Shown: piece by piece, positions 14,901 to 25,968 of the stretch
Numbering within the stretch: the stretch's first letter is position 1
Layout: each line of letters opens with the position of its first letter
From: Stromatinia cepivora
Taxonomy: Eukaryota; Ascomycota; Leotiomycetes; Helotiales; Sclerotiniaceae
NCBI GenBank assembly: GCA_014898415.1
Contig: RCTD01000002.1
Location: forward strand, 2,542,001-2,606,000
Reading direction: 5' to 3'
DNA: 64,000 bases
Made by a program: the position numbers and the translations under genes
Notes under the pieces: generated by a model
Databases searched by the model: none
What the model saw: the letters and a program-made list of their open reading frames with translations, nothing else
Told to the model about the DNA's origin: nothing

Positions 14901-16600
14901 GGTGAATCTTTTCAATGCTCTAAGGAAACTAGTATGTACCTAGGTAGTCACGATTCCTAAAGGGTTGAATCGCAGACTTCAGTCAACACACACAGCACCT
15001 AAAGTTACAGTGCACGCCGAAGCGGCCACAGGAAGCAGTATCTTATTTCTACGTAAGACCATTCTACACTTTTGGCAATACAACTCTTCCCGGACTCCAC
15101 ACGCATGGGACACAATAAACCATCTGTCGTTTCCTTCCTTCTCTTTTGCACGCACAAAGCCTCGCTGGTGTTGCGAAGACAGCAAACAAAGAAGCTGTCA
15201 ATTGACCGGCTTATACGATTGTTGAACTGAAGCAAAAATTGAAAGGGTAGTCGATTTCTAATATTTGAGCTCAGTTTTCTGCAATGTACAACCTTCATCA
15301 GACAGTAGATCCATTGCCAGTCTCCGACTTTTTTTCAATTACATCGAAGACACTGTCAAGCCCTCTGATACACGGCTTCTCTGGGCGGCTGAGGGCACAA
15401 TTTGGTTTTATACAAAAGAGGCGTCAACTATGGCGATCGTTGCTTCAGAAACCTAATAATGCTAGAGCTCGAGCTCATATCAAGATCGACATCAGCCATT
15501 ACAAGTTACCTTAATTGAAAAACTCCCCTTCTCCGCCTGGGATGACCTAACAAGATCACACTGGTACCCTCATAAGTACACCGGATTGAAAAGCATTCGT
15601 CTTCTGAAATGTCGCCTAAGGCGTCAGATGCTACGCCCCTCACCTGTCTAAATAGCAATAGAGAGAAAAGAGATAAATTGATTCTCGATGGCACCTGAAT
15701 AATGGAAACGAAATCCCTTTGCGGGAGATCTGCGGTGGTTCTATGTATGAAGAGACTTCGGGTACATCTGGTGCCATCTCTCCACGTTTACCACTCACGA
15801 ATCCTCCAAATCGACCAACGCCGTGGTTTCAATGGAAGTAGGTTGTTGTCCGATACGTTTCTGTGTCAAAGGTAGTGGCCGGCAGGCGAGCAGCGCATCT
15901 TCATCGCTGGTAGTCGTAGCTAACTTTCTAATAAGCAGTATGCTGCTGTAAAGAGATGGCAAAAAACTAGCCGAAAAGTTGAAGAATCTTTATACTGGCA
16001 ATGTGGAGATCCTTGAAGCATTCAATTGTCCAAATTTTTTGGAGGAAAATCATTGGCTCAAGGCTGATGCTGTCGGCTGTGTTGAGTATCTAATCCAAGG
16101 AATACTGGAGGCCAGCATGGACGTTCGATGACTATTGGGTACAAATTTGCCCACAGCTTGAAGCTGCTATATATCACCCCGCAAGGGTGTTTTTCATGCT
16201 CCGTTAAATATTTTGAAAGAAGAGGTCGCCCGAATATGGTACACTGGTTTTGTGGAATAATGACTTCCAAATAAACCTTTTGTGTGCCAAGAGCGGAGAT
16301 CTTGTGCCATGTAGTTGAGGAGGTTGTGTTTAACCGACGTTATGCTTGGCCAATTCTGCCTCAAGGGACTTGCATAGTTGAAGGCACTGACGGTCAAGCT
16401 CTCAAAGACAGTTACCTTGAGTATACTTCTGATAGGTGGAGTGGATCGAGACGGGGCGGACACAATGGCTTGGCTGAGTGCAAGGCCGGAAGATTCGTCG
16501 AGGAATTGATTAAAGCAAGAAAGTTCCAAATCTCCGCGTTCAGGCTGTCCGGTGTCATCGGCATGATTCACTGAAATGGCTACCGAAATCAGTTTAGTTT
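11901..16600. other. decayed region with diverged internal repeats
   Basis: No intact gene is supported. Diverged copies of the same sequences recur. TTCAACATCCTACACA and its flanks occur at about 12786-12830 and 13058-13105. A block starting CCTTGAA and containing TTATTGGCACAAGG or TCATTGGCTCAAGG occurs at about 14053 and 16011. GTCAGGAAGACCATAAC or CTCTGGAAGACCATAAC occurs at about 13240 and 12641. This fits old duplicated genes or elements that have lost their frames. A T-run of 12 lies near 12298-12310. Confidence 0.5.
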
Positions 16601-17593
16601 GGAAGGAAACACTTACTACCTATCCGAGACTACCAATCACGTCCCACCCACCTCCGTTGTGCACTCAAAAGCTTTGACAATCGCCATACAAAGGCATACC
16701 TAGAGGCGGCTATGCGAACGGCATGAATTACTTTTTACGGTATGCACCCCAGATCCTCTTAAAAGCTTCTCCTCACGCAACCACATTTCACACCATTCTT
16801 AATGCGGTGATAATCATCTCCCACGTCGTAATCGCACCAGAAGCCATTGGGGAGTGCACCTGCACCAACCGGTCAGCTTCATGATAGAGTAGTTCAAAGG
16901 ACCAAGACAAAATACAAGTAATCGAGCTGGTGGAAGCAGCAGTTCCGGTAGCAGCTGTAGCAGTCGCGACAAGAGATGATCTGGAGGTATCGCTAATAGC
17001 AGACGGTTACTGACTTCGGACTTGTAAGGTAACAACGACCTATCAAAAATTTATTTTAGCCGGGGTTCCAGGAGAGCCACTGAGTGGTAAAGGATGTGAT
17101 GAGATTGGTCAAAACCCACAATTCTGCACTCATCCAAACTGCGCCTCTTTGAGTTTCAGCCTCACGATCCATCTCCTCGCTTGTGGTTGCTGATGATGAT
17201 GCACTATTGTTCTATACACGCTAGGTTTCCGAAGACCACTTCCGTGATGTAGCAGAATTGTAACTCTCCAATAATTTCATCGGAGTCTTCGCACGAACGA
17301 GGTCGATGTAGGACTGTTGTAACAAGCGATGGAGAGTCTCGGAAGCTTTAAACTATCGCAGCGTTAGCGCGTTCGATGGTCAAGAAGTCCAATGAACTTC
17401 AAAGGATATCGAAACTGAAGTATGGAGGCACTTACAGATCAGAGAAGGATTACGTCAAAGCAGTCACCTGAGTTGAAGACTGTGATTCCTTCCATGTGCT
17501 TGGCATCCCCGAGGCAAACAGGGTAGTCAAAACCTCCAACAAAGCTACTGCGGTTAATATCCTCATTCACTTTTAAGATCAGCGCTTTGTTGA

Positions 17594-17953
17594 TCAAGGC
17601 CAGGGTCGCCTGCATTTCTCCGAGCTTGACTGCTTCCGCTCCAAGTTTCGAGCATCGAGAATATGGCTTGGGAATCCACTTCCTGTAACCCCAGTTTCAC
17701 AAAAGGAAATGGTTGCACGCCCGGAGACGGCCACAGGAAAGTAAATAGACTGCTGCACAACTAGCACTGAAACTACTGCTATAAACCCCCATTGTGGATA
17801 TATAAAGCTATCATGATGCCTGCTCAGGGTTTTAAGTCGGTAATTTCGCTGAGTAGTACACCAATGGCTGGCGCGCCAACCAAAGGAAATACCACCATTC
17901 ATGACCACGATGGTCATGTCAGAGTGCAAATACCCATTAGACTCGAAATACAT
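17594..17953 (-). pseudogene. possible decayed coding fragment
   Basis: An open minus-strand frame of 119 codons contains a hydrophobic stretch (GFIAVVSVLVVQQSIYF) and ends in a charged, Ser-rich tail. The DNA at about 17711-17740 (GCACGCC...GGCCACAGGAA) is a diverged copy of sequences at about 15011 and 18702, where a similar frame also occurs. I do not recognise the product. It may be one exon of an intron-rich gene, a remnant, or a chance frame. Confidence 0.25.
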
Positions 17954-18089
17954 CCAAAGAGTATGTGGAAGAGTAAGATCGACAATATTGGGCCTTGCAA
18001 CCGCTGCTCAACTCTTCACATTTTACGCTCGCTGTGGTCGATGCCAGGGGGGTGAAACTTAAACAGTGAACGAATGCGGCTTCGACTCT

Positions 18090-18413
18090 CTAGTTGAGCC
18101 TCGCGAAGAGATGAATACGAAGTAAAGTAGATAGTATATCCTGATCGCATTGGGTATTGGCTTCCCAAAAACTGTTGATCGATTTGTCCAAAGTAGGCTC
18201 TTCTGTCACTTCCATAAGTAGCTTTTCAAAGGGTACAGACTGAAGAAAGGTATGAAGGCTTGAACAACCAACACACCGAGGCACGTCTGGGGCGCATTCA
18301 AGCGATGTCTGGGAGGATTGTTGCTGAGACATATTCAGCAGCACGACTATAAGATGACTTGAGATTAGCGAACATTCCTTGTTCAATGCGAGATATCCGA
18401 TGGGATAATTCAA
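18090..18413 (-). pseudogene. coding fragment of unknown function
   Basis: The minus-strand frame encodes about 80 residues from an internal Met (NMSQQQSSQTSLECAPDVPR...) and has a protein-like composition with an acidic C-terminal half. Upstream at 18421-18426 is a consensus GTAAGT donor (minus strand), and an AG acceptor precedes the Met. This could therefore be an exon of a larger spliced gene or a small gene of its own. No family is recognised. It lies in the same decayed block as the next fragments. Confidence 0.3.
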
Positions 18414-18437
18414 ACCAGCAACTTACATGACAACATC

Positions 18438-18720
18438 TTAATGGTGCAATAAACGAACCAAAACCTCAGCCAAAGATTGGGATTGGGCCGCAGGCAAAGC
18501 AAGGAGCTTCTTCCGTTTGAGAGCGGCGCAGCAAAGCCAATTATTGTGATACTTGATTGGTTCGGAAGTTACGTCCTGAGCTGGCCGAAGTAGTGATTAG
18601 CATGCGGACAGGCTGGCATATGGTCAACTTACGTTTCGAAATATAGCAAACAGCACATCAAGGTTATCTTGGTCACCATCAAAATCACCATCTTCGAGTT
18701 GCACGCCGAAGCGGCTACGG
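18438..18720 (-). pseudogene. two-exon coding remnant (LEDGDFDGDQDN...)
   Basis: On the minus strand an exon ending in LDVLFAIFRN is followed by a GTAAGT donor at 18632. After a 57-bp intron (18576-18632) with a GCTAATC branch-like site, the next exon starts DVTSEPIKYHNNWLCCAAL. It runs in phase 0 to a TAA at 18438-18440. The joined frame is clearly more protein-like than chance and has an acidic EDGDFDGDQD run. No start codon is visible: the frame meets a stop upstream near 18730. I therefore read it as the 3' end of a decayed or fragmented gene. Function is unknown. Confidence 0.4.
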
Positions 18721-18793
18721 TTTACTTTTTAGATTGCTCTCTGTCTACTCTACACAAACATTTATGAACAAAGCAATGACTTTACAGACTCGT

Positions 18794-19292
18794 TCAGAGC
18801 TCGCCTTCTTGGCAAGAACCAGAATCTAGTACGAGAGGAGCCATTGCTTGATACTCAGAAGTAACAAGCGCCGGTTGAAATTTCCTTAGCGCCCCAAGAG
18901 TCCCCTCGATCTTGATAGTATACGCTTTTGTGTCGTATCCCAGCATGGAACCGGCCATAAGGCTCATTAACTCGTGGAAGATCATGGACAGCTTTTGCCT
19001 AGACCATATACTTCTCGATCTCTTCTTTGGTGAGGCCACAGATGATTACTAGGTAACCATGGTCCTCGAAGAATAGATGTTGCTCGCGAGTGACAACATG
19101 AAGGGAGTGGATGCGACAAACTCGCTGTTGTTGATTTGAGGTGATGTGAATCACGTATGTTGCAGATGGATTGGTAAATGAGCGGAATGTTGATGAGATT
19201 TGGTGGGGAAAGAAAACGTTGAGGAATAAAAGGTTCCGGGGATCTTTGTGTTCAGTATGGTGCCAGGCAAGAAAGCCAATATGTAACCTCAA
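18794..19292 (-). pseudogene. frameshifted remnant with HELM motif
   Basis: Two overlapping minus-strand frames (19292-18999 and 19039-18794) read as one protein interrupted by a frameshift near 19010-19025. The upstream part ends ...GLTKEEIEKY. The downstream part contains SMIFHELMSLMAGSMLGYDT and ends ...LVLDSGSCQEGEL. The IFHELM run recalls the HExxH-type zinc motif of secreted fungal metallopeptidases, but the second His is Ser here, so I do not assign the family. Inference: a remnant of a secreted protein gene. Confidence 0.35.
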
Positions 19293-19791
19293 TCTCGTCC
19301 ACCCATGGAGGGGCTCTTTTCGTTCATCTTATCGCCTGCGGTAAGCTCTTGGATTGCTATAACTATGGGCGCACCATATGTGTTTGACTAGCATGCGACA
19401 ACGGCGATGGGACGACCATTGCCCACTGCTAAGCATCGCTGTGCGCTATTACTGTTAGGTTGTATTCACTACCAAGTTCTGCAACATAGAGAGGGAAATC
19501 ACTTACACATTTACCATCAAGTGATGCAGCCGCCGCCAAGACCATCCAGGTCTTAAGCACCATGTGCTCTCAATGTCTGATACCAAATCTGGGAATAATT
19601 GGCATATTGACCATCTAACTTTGTCGGTAACGATCACCAGCAAGCGACCGCAAAGTAGCTTACAAACTATATGACTTCTTCCTCATCTATTCTTCTACCA
19701 TCTCAGGGCAGCATATAAATTCACTTATGTCTGTTTTCTAACCAATGACAAAGTCTCAATCACCTCATTCATTTTTTATAGTTTTGCGTTT

Positions 19792-20500
19792 TCATCGTAC
19801 CTTCAGATTGTTGTTCCAAAACCCCTCCTTAAGATTTGCACCAGCATCAATCTTGGCGAGGTCAGCGGCAGAACTGAGCTGGGTAGGAAGGTCAAGTAAA
19901 TGAATGCATTGACTGGTGTCCTTGCTGCTATTGCTACTGGCTTGAATAGGGCTAACTCCAGCATTATCATCTCGCGGTCCACATTGCTTGACCTTCCCAT
20001 CCCACAATGCCGTTGTTCGGCCACTTTTCCAAATGCATTCTGGCGAAAGATGGTTAGTGAATGATAATGTAAAGAGAAGTACCAAAGCATTCACCTTTAG
20101 TTTGGCAGTTCGTCTTGGGCTCTGTAGCTGACTGGTAGTGGGTCTTCTTTTCGAGATTGGCAGCCCGCACCAAGGTCGGCCACAAAGCCCCTTGATCTTT
20201 TTATTGTTGAGCTTCATCTCCTAGAAAGATCGTCAGTCATTGTTGATTGAGTCTAGAAGAGTCATATTTGCTAACTCTTGACTCAATGAATTTTGGTTGG
20301 CTCCATGTCTGACTATTAATAAAGGTGTCGGCAAGATTGGTACATAGCTCGGCCAGACACAGAGCCCATAATTGAGGATTCATCGCCAGGCCTCTGCATC
20401 GGCAGTGTGGAGGGCTTGAGGTTGTATGAATGAAGCAGCAGATGCTTCAGCGATAATATCATCTCCAACCAGAACGTATGTGCTCTCTCGAGTCTTTAAT
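19792..20500 (-). pseudogene. decayed spliced gene (NPQLWALCLAELCTNLADTF)
   Basis: Read on the minus strand, the block starts near 20500 with STYVLVGDDIIAEASAASF and ...QALHTADAEAW. After a one-base frame change near 20383 it continues as NPQLWALCLAELCTNLADTF and ...SQPKFIESR. A further exon reads ALWPTLVRAANLEKKTHYQ and joins over a 55-bp intron (20040-20094, CACTAAC branch site) to ECIWKSGRTTALWDGKVKQC. It ends ...NLKEGFWNNNLKVR. An in-frame TAA lies at 20201-20203. Codon-like composition, a good intron and several lesions together argue for a pseudogene. The Cys content suggests a secreted product. I could not place it in a family. Confidence 0.45.
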
Positions 20501-20519
20501 TTGTGTTTGACTCAGTTTG

Positions 20520-21020
20520 TTATTATTGTCTTTGAGTAGTAGGAGCAATTGAGTTTACGTGCTGGGGAAAATCAACTGTCAGCTCATGCTTCCAAAAAAG
20601 AGAGAACTTGGATGGGTTAAGAGATTCAGGATGCAGATCAAGGTAAGAGAAGCCAGTTCTCTTGATCCTCTTAATAAATCTTTTGATGCGATGAGATGAT
20701 AGAAGACTTACTTTCATTGACTGAATCCTATTCGAGAAGTAAGAAGCAATCAGCTCAAACTCCAAATCAGAGAGATTTTGATGAATAGAAGACTGCAAAA
20801 CAGTGATCGAGATAGAAGAAGAGAGTGTTCTCTATCTCTCGCTGAAAATGATGACGAAAGACTTACTTGGTTGATTTGTTCTATTCGAGAAGATCGAAAA
20901 TGTCAGTTCAAGCTTGGAGATTGAATTTCCATCACAGGGAGCGGAAATGGACTTGGAGATAAGAAAGACTTTGCAATAAGTCACGAAGGAATATTCGATG
21001 GATTACTCACTTGAATGAAG
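20520..21020 (-). repeat. repeated acceptor/mini-exon/donor modules
   Basis: Two diverged copies of a module occur on the minus strand, at about 20793-20700 and 20937-20856. Each has a branch-like GAGCTGAT or GAACTGAC, then TTCTCGAATAG as acceptor, then about 15 bases of possible mini-exon, then the donor GTAAGTCT. A further donor-like GTGAGTAAT follows TTCATTCAA at about 21010. An open frame of 91 codons covers the first copy. The arrangement looks like serial small exons, or duplicated intron sequence in a decayed gene. Confidence 0.35.
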
Positions 21021-21063
21021 AATATTTTATCGATTTTTATTGCTTTTATCTTTGTGTTAATGA

Positions 21064-23031
21064 AAGGAGAAGGTTGGTTAGTAGGAATGAGAATTTAAAG
21101 AAAGTAGACTACTAAAGGATGGGAATATCGTTGGTAGTACAGCCTCTCTGACTAAGCAACTCGAATTGTTATCACAAGCAGGAAAAGTAATTAAGTATCA
21201 TAAATTGCTCAATCAATTATGACTCTTCTGTAAATGGACTCTCGGCATCATGTATACTCGAGATGCCACTTCAAAAGGAGGTTTGTACTCCTGAATAGCC
21301 GATCATGTGATTGTGTCTTTACATCATTATTTGGTGAAGCCTTTGATGAATTGTAGATGGAATTTGTCTTTATTTTAATTTGATTAATAGTACCCCCTGA
21401 TTTTTCCCTATGAGAAAGATAGCATTAATGTCTAGGGTGAGTCAAGATAGTGTCTGCAAGGCATTGTATCAAAATATTAAGTCATGAAGACTTCTTTAGT
21501 GTATGGTAAGAAATTGATGTACAGTTCTATTTAATTTGGGTAATAAACGCATGTCCTGAGCGTGATTTGACTCAGTTGGTAACTTTTTGACGAAACTCCA
21601 TCTTAAAATTTCAGAAATTGCTTGAATCGTTCCAAGTCAATGCGGTTCATGAGCTCATGCTCCTATTCCTTGAGGACTTTGGGCCAAAATTCATCAAGCT
21701 ACTTCATCAAATCTGTAACATAACATAATAGCATTGAGAATGTGTAACTTATCTGGACTTCGAACCACAATTGAGCGTAGTGCCAATAGTAGAATAATCA
21801 CGAGTAAAATGACTCGAATATGAACTAGGATACCCACAATCAGGCTAGTAAATGACTATGTCAATTGACTTTAGCCTATGCACAATATTCCATGTATTTT
21901 ATTTCAATTGAGTTGTAATTTCCTGAGCTTTGCATTCACTTCCCATATGGCCACTCTATTCCAATATCCTAAGCACCTCGTGCCCTGCCGGTATTCCAAC
22001 CCCCCACTCACAACCCTTCGGCTAAGTTTCTGATCTATACTTAAAAGATGAAATAGATGCCAATTGATGTCTCAACAACATTGACATGGACACCAAATGA
22101 AATAAACTACACCATGCAGGTGTTTCTTGTTGCCTCTGCGAAGAAACAGCAGAAGAAGCTCTGATGCCAAGATCACATCCCATCCGCGTCCACTCTTGAT
22201 ATCCTCAAGATATTCTTATTTAAAGACAAACTATACGTCCAAAAGTATACCAAAGATTTTTAGTTCAAGAGCGAACAACGAGTTGCATGTATAAAAGTAA
22301 ATTGGCCAAAAAACGATATTGTGGCTAGCGGTAATGGCGAAATTTATATTTATTATTACTTTATACTTCATATTCATACATTACTCATTACTTATTATTT
22401 ATTACTCACTACTCATTATTCATTACTCATTTCCCATTACCTACTATCCACTACTGTTGGAACACATGACTGACGAAACACGTGACACCATCACGTGTTT
22501 CCCCCACATCGTAAGTGGGATGGCAGCGTCTATATAGATTAGTAGAACCCCGTTATACAAAGGGGTTAGACAGAATAATAGAACCATCTTTACCCCATAC
22601 GCGTTTTGTGTATACACCCCCTTACGAAGTCTGTCCAACAACTACCCAACCATCCATCTATATATACCCCCCCTCCACTATAGTACCCGAATACTTCAAT
22701 ACTCAAATATATATTTATTTTATCTATCTAGCTATTCATCTAATGTTCACTCTTGAGTATGCTTTCTTGAGTTTTGTTATTTTTTCTTCTTCTCTTTCGG
22801 ATAGAGTATACAGTATATTATATGAAAGTAGGTATCAAGTGAAAGGAATCTCATGTATAGATAGACAATATTGTGTATGTATTCTTGAGTTTCTACGAAT
22901 ACTAGGTATAACAGTTCATCAACACCATGCCTCTCTACTTATACACTCTAGGTATGTATATATTTATTTTCCCACTCATCTACCGATCAACCATCCATCC
23001 GCATCCATCTATCTCCTCTTCTACACATGCC
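21064..23031. other. AT-rich intergenic stretch with TATTACTCAT repeats
   Basis: No gene is supported. A low-complexity run built on ATTACTCATTAC/TTATT lies at about 22375-22450. The stretch lies 3' of the ARMT1-like gene, which is transcribed toward it. Confidence 0.5.
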
Positions 23032-24951
23032 CTACTTTCCTCCCGAAAAACTAACCACAGCCCATTTCCCACTCCATGCCCATTTCCTCTCCCCACTATC
23101 TCCACCACCTCCCTCCATCCCTCTCAATTCCTCATCCATTCCCTCTTCCAACCCAACCACTACATCCGCCTTACAGGTTCTTAACGCCAATACATTAATA
23201 CCAGATCCTGGTCCTAATGGTCCAATCGCTTTCGTAAATGGTGTTGTAGGATCCCATGTAGCATCGGCTGTTAATTTTCTGTAATTCAAATCCCCCTTGA
23301 AAATAACTAACTTGCTTTCCTTAAGATCTTCATATAATCTAGAAGCTGTGCCAGGTAATCTCCAATAACTACCTCCTTCAGTCCAAAATCTATTAGCTCT
23401 TAATGTTAATTGACCCTCTGCATGAAATTCGCTCCAAGTCTTAAACAAGAAATCTAATTCTTCTTCTTCCATTTTAGAAAGTGGTTCTGGTGTTTTTCCA
23501 TCTCTTTGTTCATCTTCAGATGGTGTAGAATAGAAGGATTGAGCATTATTTAATGCATTTAATAAATCCGAAAAATCTTTTGGTACAACATCTGATACAA
23601 ACCATGGGATGGCTTTAGCATGTAAAACGACATTTGTAGCAAGACCTGCACTGAGTAAAAATCCGGCTAAGATTAAATCAACGTATAGTTCGAATCCAGC
23701 ATTATCGAGTACGATATCGACTTGGCGGTTTCTTCCTTCATTCTTAGCAGCCTTAAGAACATCATAAACTTTACCCAAATCATTGATGAGAATATTCTTT
23801 TCCGAATTCTTTCGTGCTTCGGAACCTTGCAATTTTTGAATATCTTCGTAGGTAAGAGATGTTAAGAGTGAGAGATCGGTTGCATTTCCCCATAAACAAA
23901 TCTCGCACATCTCCATGAAAAGTATTTTTTCCGTCTCTTCATCTTGGCTTTTGTTATTTGACATTTGAGTTATGAGTTCATGATAGCGATTTGCGAGTTC
24001 GAGGACAGCGGGACGAGAGGAACGGAAGGTTGACATTTTTTGGCGAGCAAATACATCGTGGGATTTCCATTCTTTGGATAAGGAAAATGAGGTTGCTATG
24101 CGTCTGTGATATAGTTAGTTAAATTTGGGCTTAGGACAATGCATCAAAAACGTACCTATAGAGATAACATTCTGCAAATAACCATGGAACATTAAACCAT
24201 GATGGATAACCCAATTGTTCCAATTCCTTATTATAACCCTCAATATCTGGTTGTCCATCATCAAGAAGAGGACTAGAATCCAGGTCAGCGCAGGAACTAC
24301 CACAAACGCAGAATTGCATACATTAACTTCCTATCATGTTGAAGCTCGTATTTTAACTTTGCAAGAGTCTCGACTATACGTTTTCCTTCCTCATGTTTGC
24401 TACCTGTCGATTCGGATACTGCTCTATGAACATCATCGATTGCACCAGTCTGTCAGACTAAGTATTAGCAAAAATCTAGGAATAATAATCAATCAATTGA
24501 AAAGACGCTCCGCTGGCCCTCCGGGGGCCACTGCCGTGGAGGCAGACTATGTGGATAGAAAAAGCTTCTAGCGCAGCGAGCAAAGGTGTTTTCCCGATAT
24601 GACCTCCCCCCTTTTCCCCTATCCGTTCATTTGAGGCTTGCCCCCATATGATTCTCCCCAATCCTCTCCCATTCCCCATCCTTCCTCGCAGACAATGTAA
24701 AAAAAAACCAAAAAACAAAAAGAACCTACCAAAATAACAGGCCAACGATCCCTTGCAGAAACATACGCAAAAGACGTTTTATCATTCGTAGAATAGAGAG
24801 CTAATCATTCACAGAACCATTAGTCTTTCCATATTTCTCTTTCCCATCTATCTCCTCCGAACAAGATGAAAGATGAGAGAATTTGGAAGGATAAGAGAAC
24901 TTGCAAACATGAGATGAGAATAAACTTACGAGTCTTAGTATCGAATTCCAT
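23032..24951 (-). CDS. ARMT1: ARMT1-like DUF89 damage-control phosphatase
   Basis: Five minus-strand exons (24951-24930, 24800-24730, 24449-24322, 24272-24156, 24103-23032) give an unbroken frame of 469 residues, close to yeast YMR027W (470). The family is metal-dependent damage-control phosphatases (DUF89, subfamily III), proposed to hydrolyse phosphorylated metabolites such as fructose-1-phosphate; human ARMT1 was also reported as a glutamate methyltransferase. The start reads MEFDTKT, followed by SFAYVSARDRWPVIL and WFNVPWLFAECYLYRR, typical of the N-terminal helical domain. The catalytic DNAGFE motif begins near residue 246 and GDLNYRKL near 383, both intact. The protein is probably cytosolic. 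Intron 2 (24450-24729, 280 bp) is long for this genome and holds a GC-rich segment. Confidence 0.93.
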
Positions 24952-25968
24952 ATTGCTTGCCTTAACTTAAGTATTATGGATAAGTTCTAACTTCTGTAGA
25001 AATCAAGGGAATTGACGGAATCCTCGGACAGAGATTGAGATGCGAGGGTTTATATACCTAGACAGGTACTCGTATTCGAATGTGGGGAGCTCTTATGTAG
25101 GTATTTTGTTTTGATAGTAAGAATAAGAGCTTGACGCATGGCGGGGTTTAATAATGGTGGGGCATAAATGGTCTTGGCGCACGTGATGTATTCATTGTTT
25201 GAGACGACATGTCTCCGGAATTTCTGAGCGGGGAGTTACGACAAGAAAAAGAGAAAGAACGAGTTACGAAAGAAGAATTGGGATAAAATAACGAGATTTT
25301 CCTATATCAGACTACAAATAGATAGAAACCTTTATATTTCCTTCATATCTCTATATTGTAAGACTAATCTAATCTAATTTTATCAGAAGGAAGTCAATCT
25401 ATCCATCTAATTCTATCCATCCTAACCCATCCATCCATCCTATCTCTTCATCAATCACAGTCCCAGTTAGATACTACAGTAGATAGTTCGAGTTTTCAAA
25501 ATATATAGAATACTAAGTAGTAAATAATAACATCAGGAAATAAGATATGATAGTACTAGTACTTCAGATAGTTTAATAGTTTTATAGATTTTTGATTTTA
25601 TTATAGGATTTAGTATAGATTAGAGAACAGTAGGTGTTATTTATACTTTTCTGAGATCTCAGTTGGATGATATATGTATAAAATAGTTACAAACTGTAGG
25701 TATTTAATGATTGAATAATTGCTAGGGTTATCTTCTTATTCCGTTTGATTTTATATTATTTCATTTCGCTACAATGGTATTATGGTTTTAACTCTCTCGT
25801 ACAGTACAAATAACTATTATACAACTCCTTCATTCATTACACCTCCAAGCCCATCCCATGCCATCCGATTCCATTTCCCTTCATATAGGTATATCATTTA
25901 CGTAAATCATCATTGATCCCCATCCATCCATTCATCATCCACCCCTTCATCCAAAAAAACCCATCTAT
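24952..25968. other. intergenic: ARMT1 promoter and hybrid-kinase 3' flank
   Basis: This stretch separates the start of the ARMT1-like gene from the stop of the upstream hybrid kinase; both are on the minus strand. It is AT-rich (TAGTATAG, TTTTATAG runs at 25480-25700) with CATCCATC repeats at about 25420-25440. No coding frame is convincing. Confidence 0.6.

Noticed and set aside
18794..19039. Assignment to a zinc metallopeptidase
   Set aside because: Only HEL is shared with an HExxH motif; the second His is Ser, and no third ligand or flanking family pattern was found.
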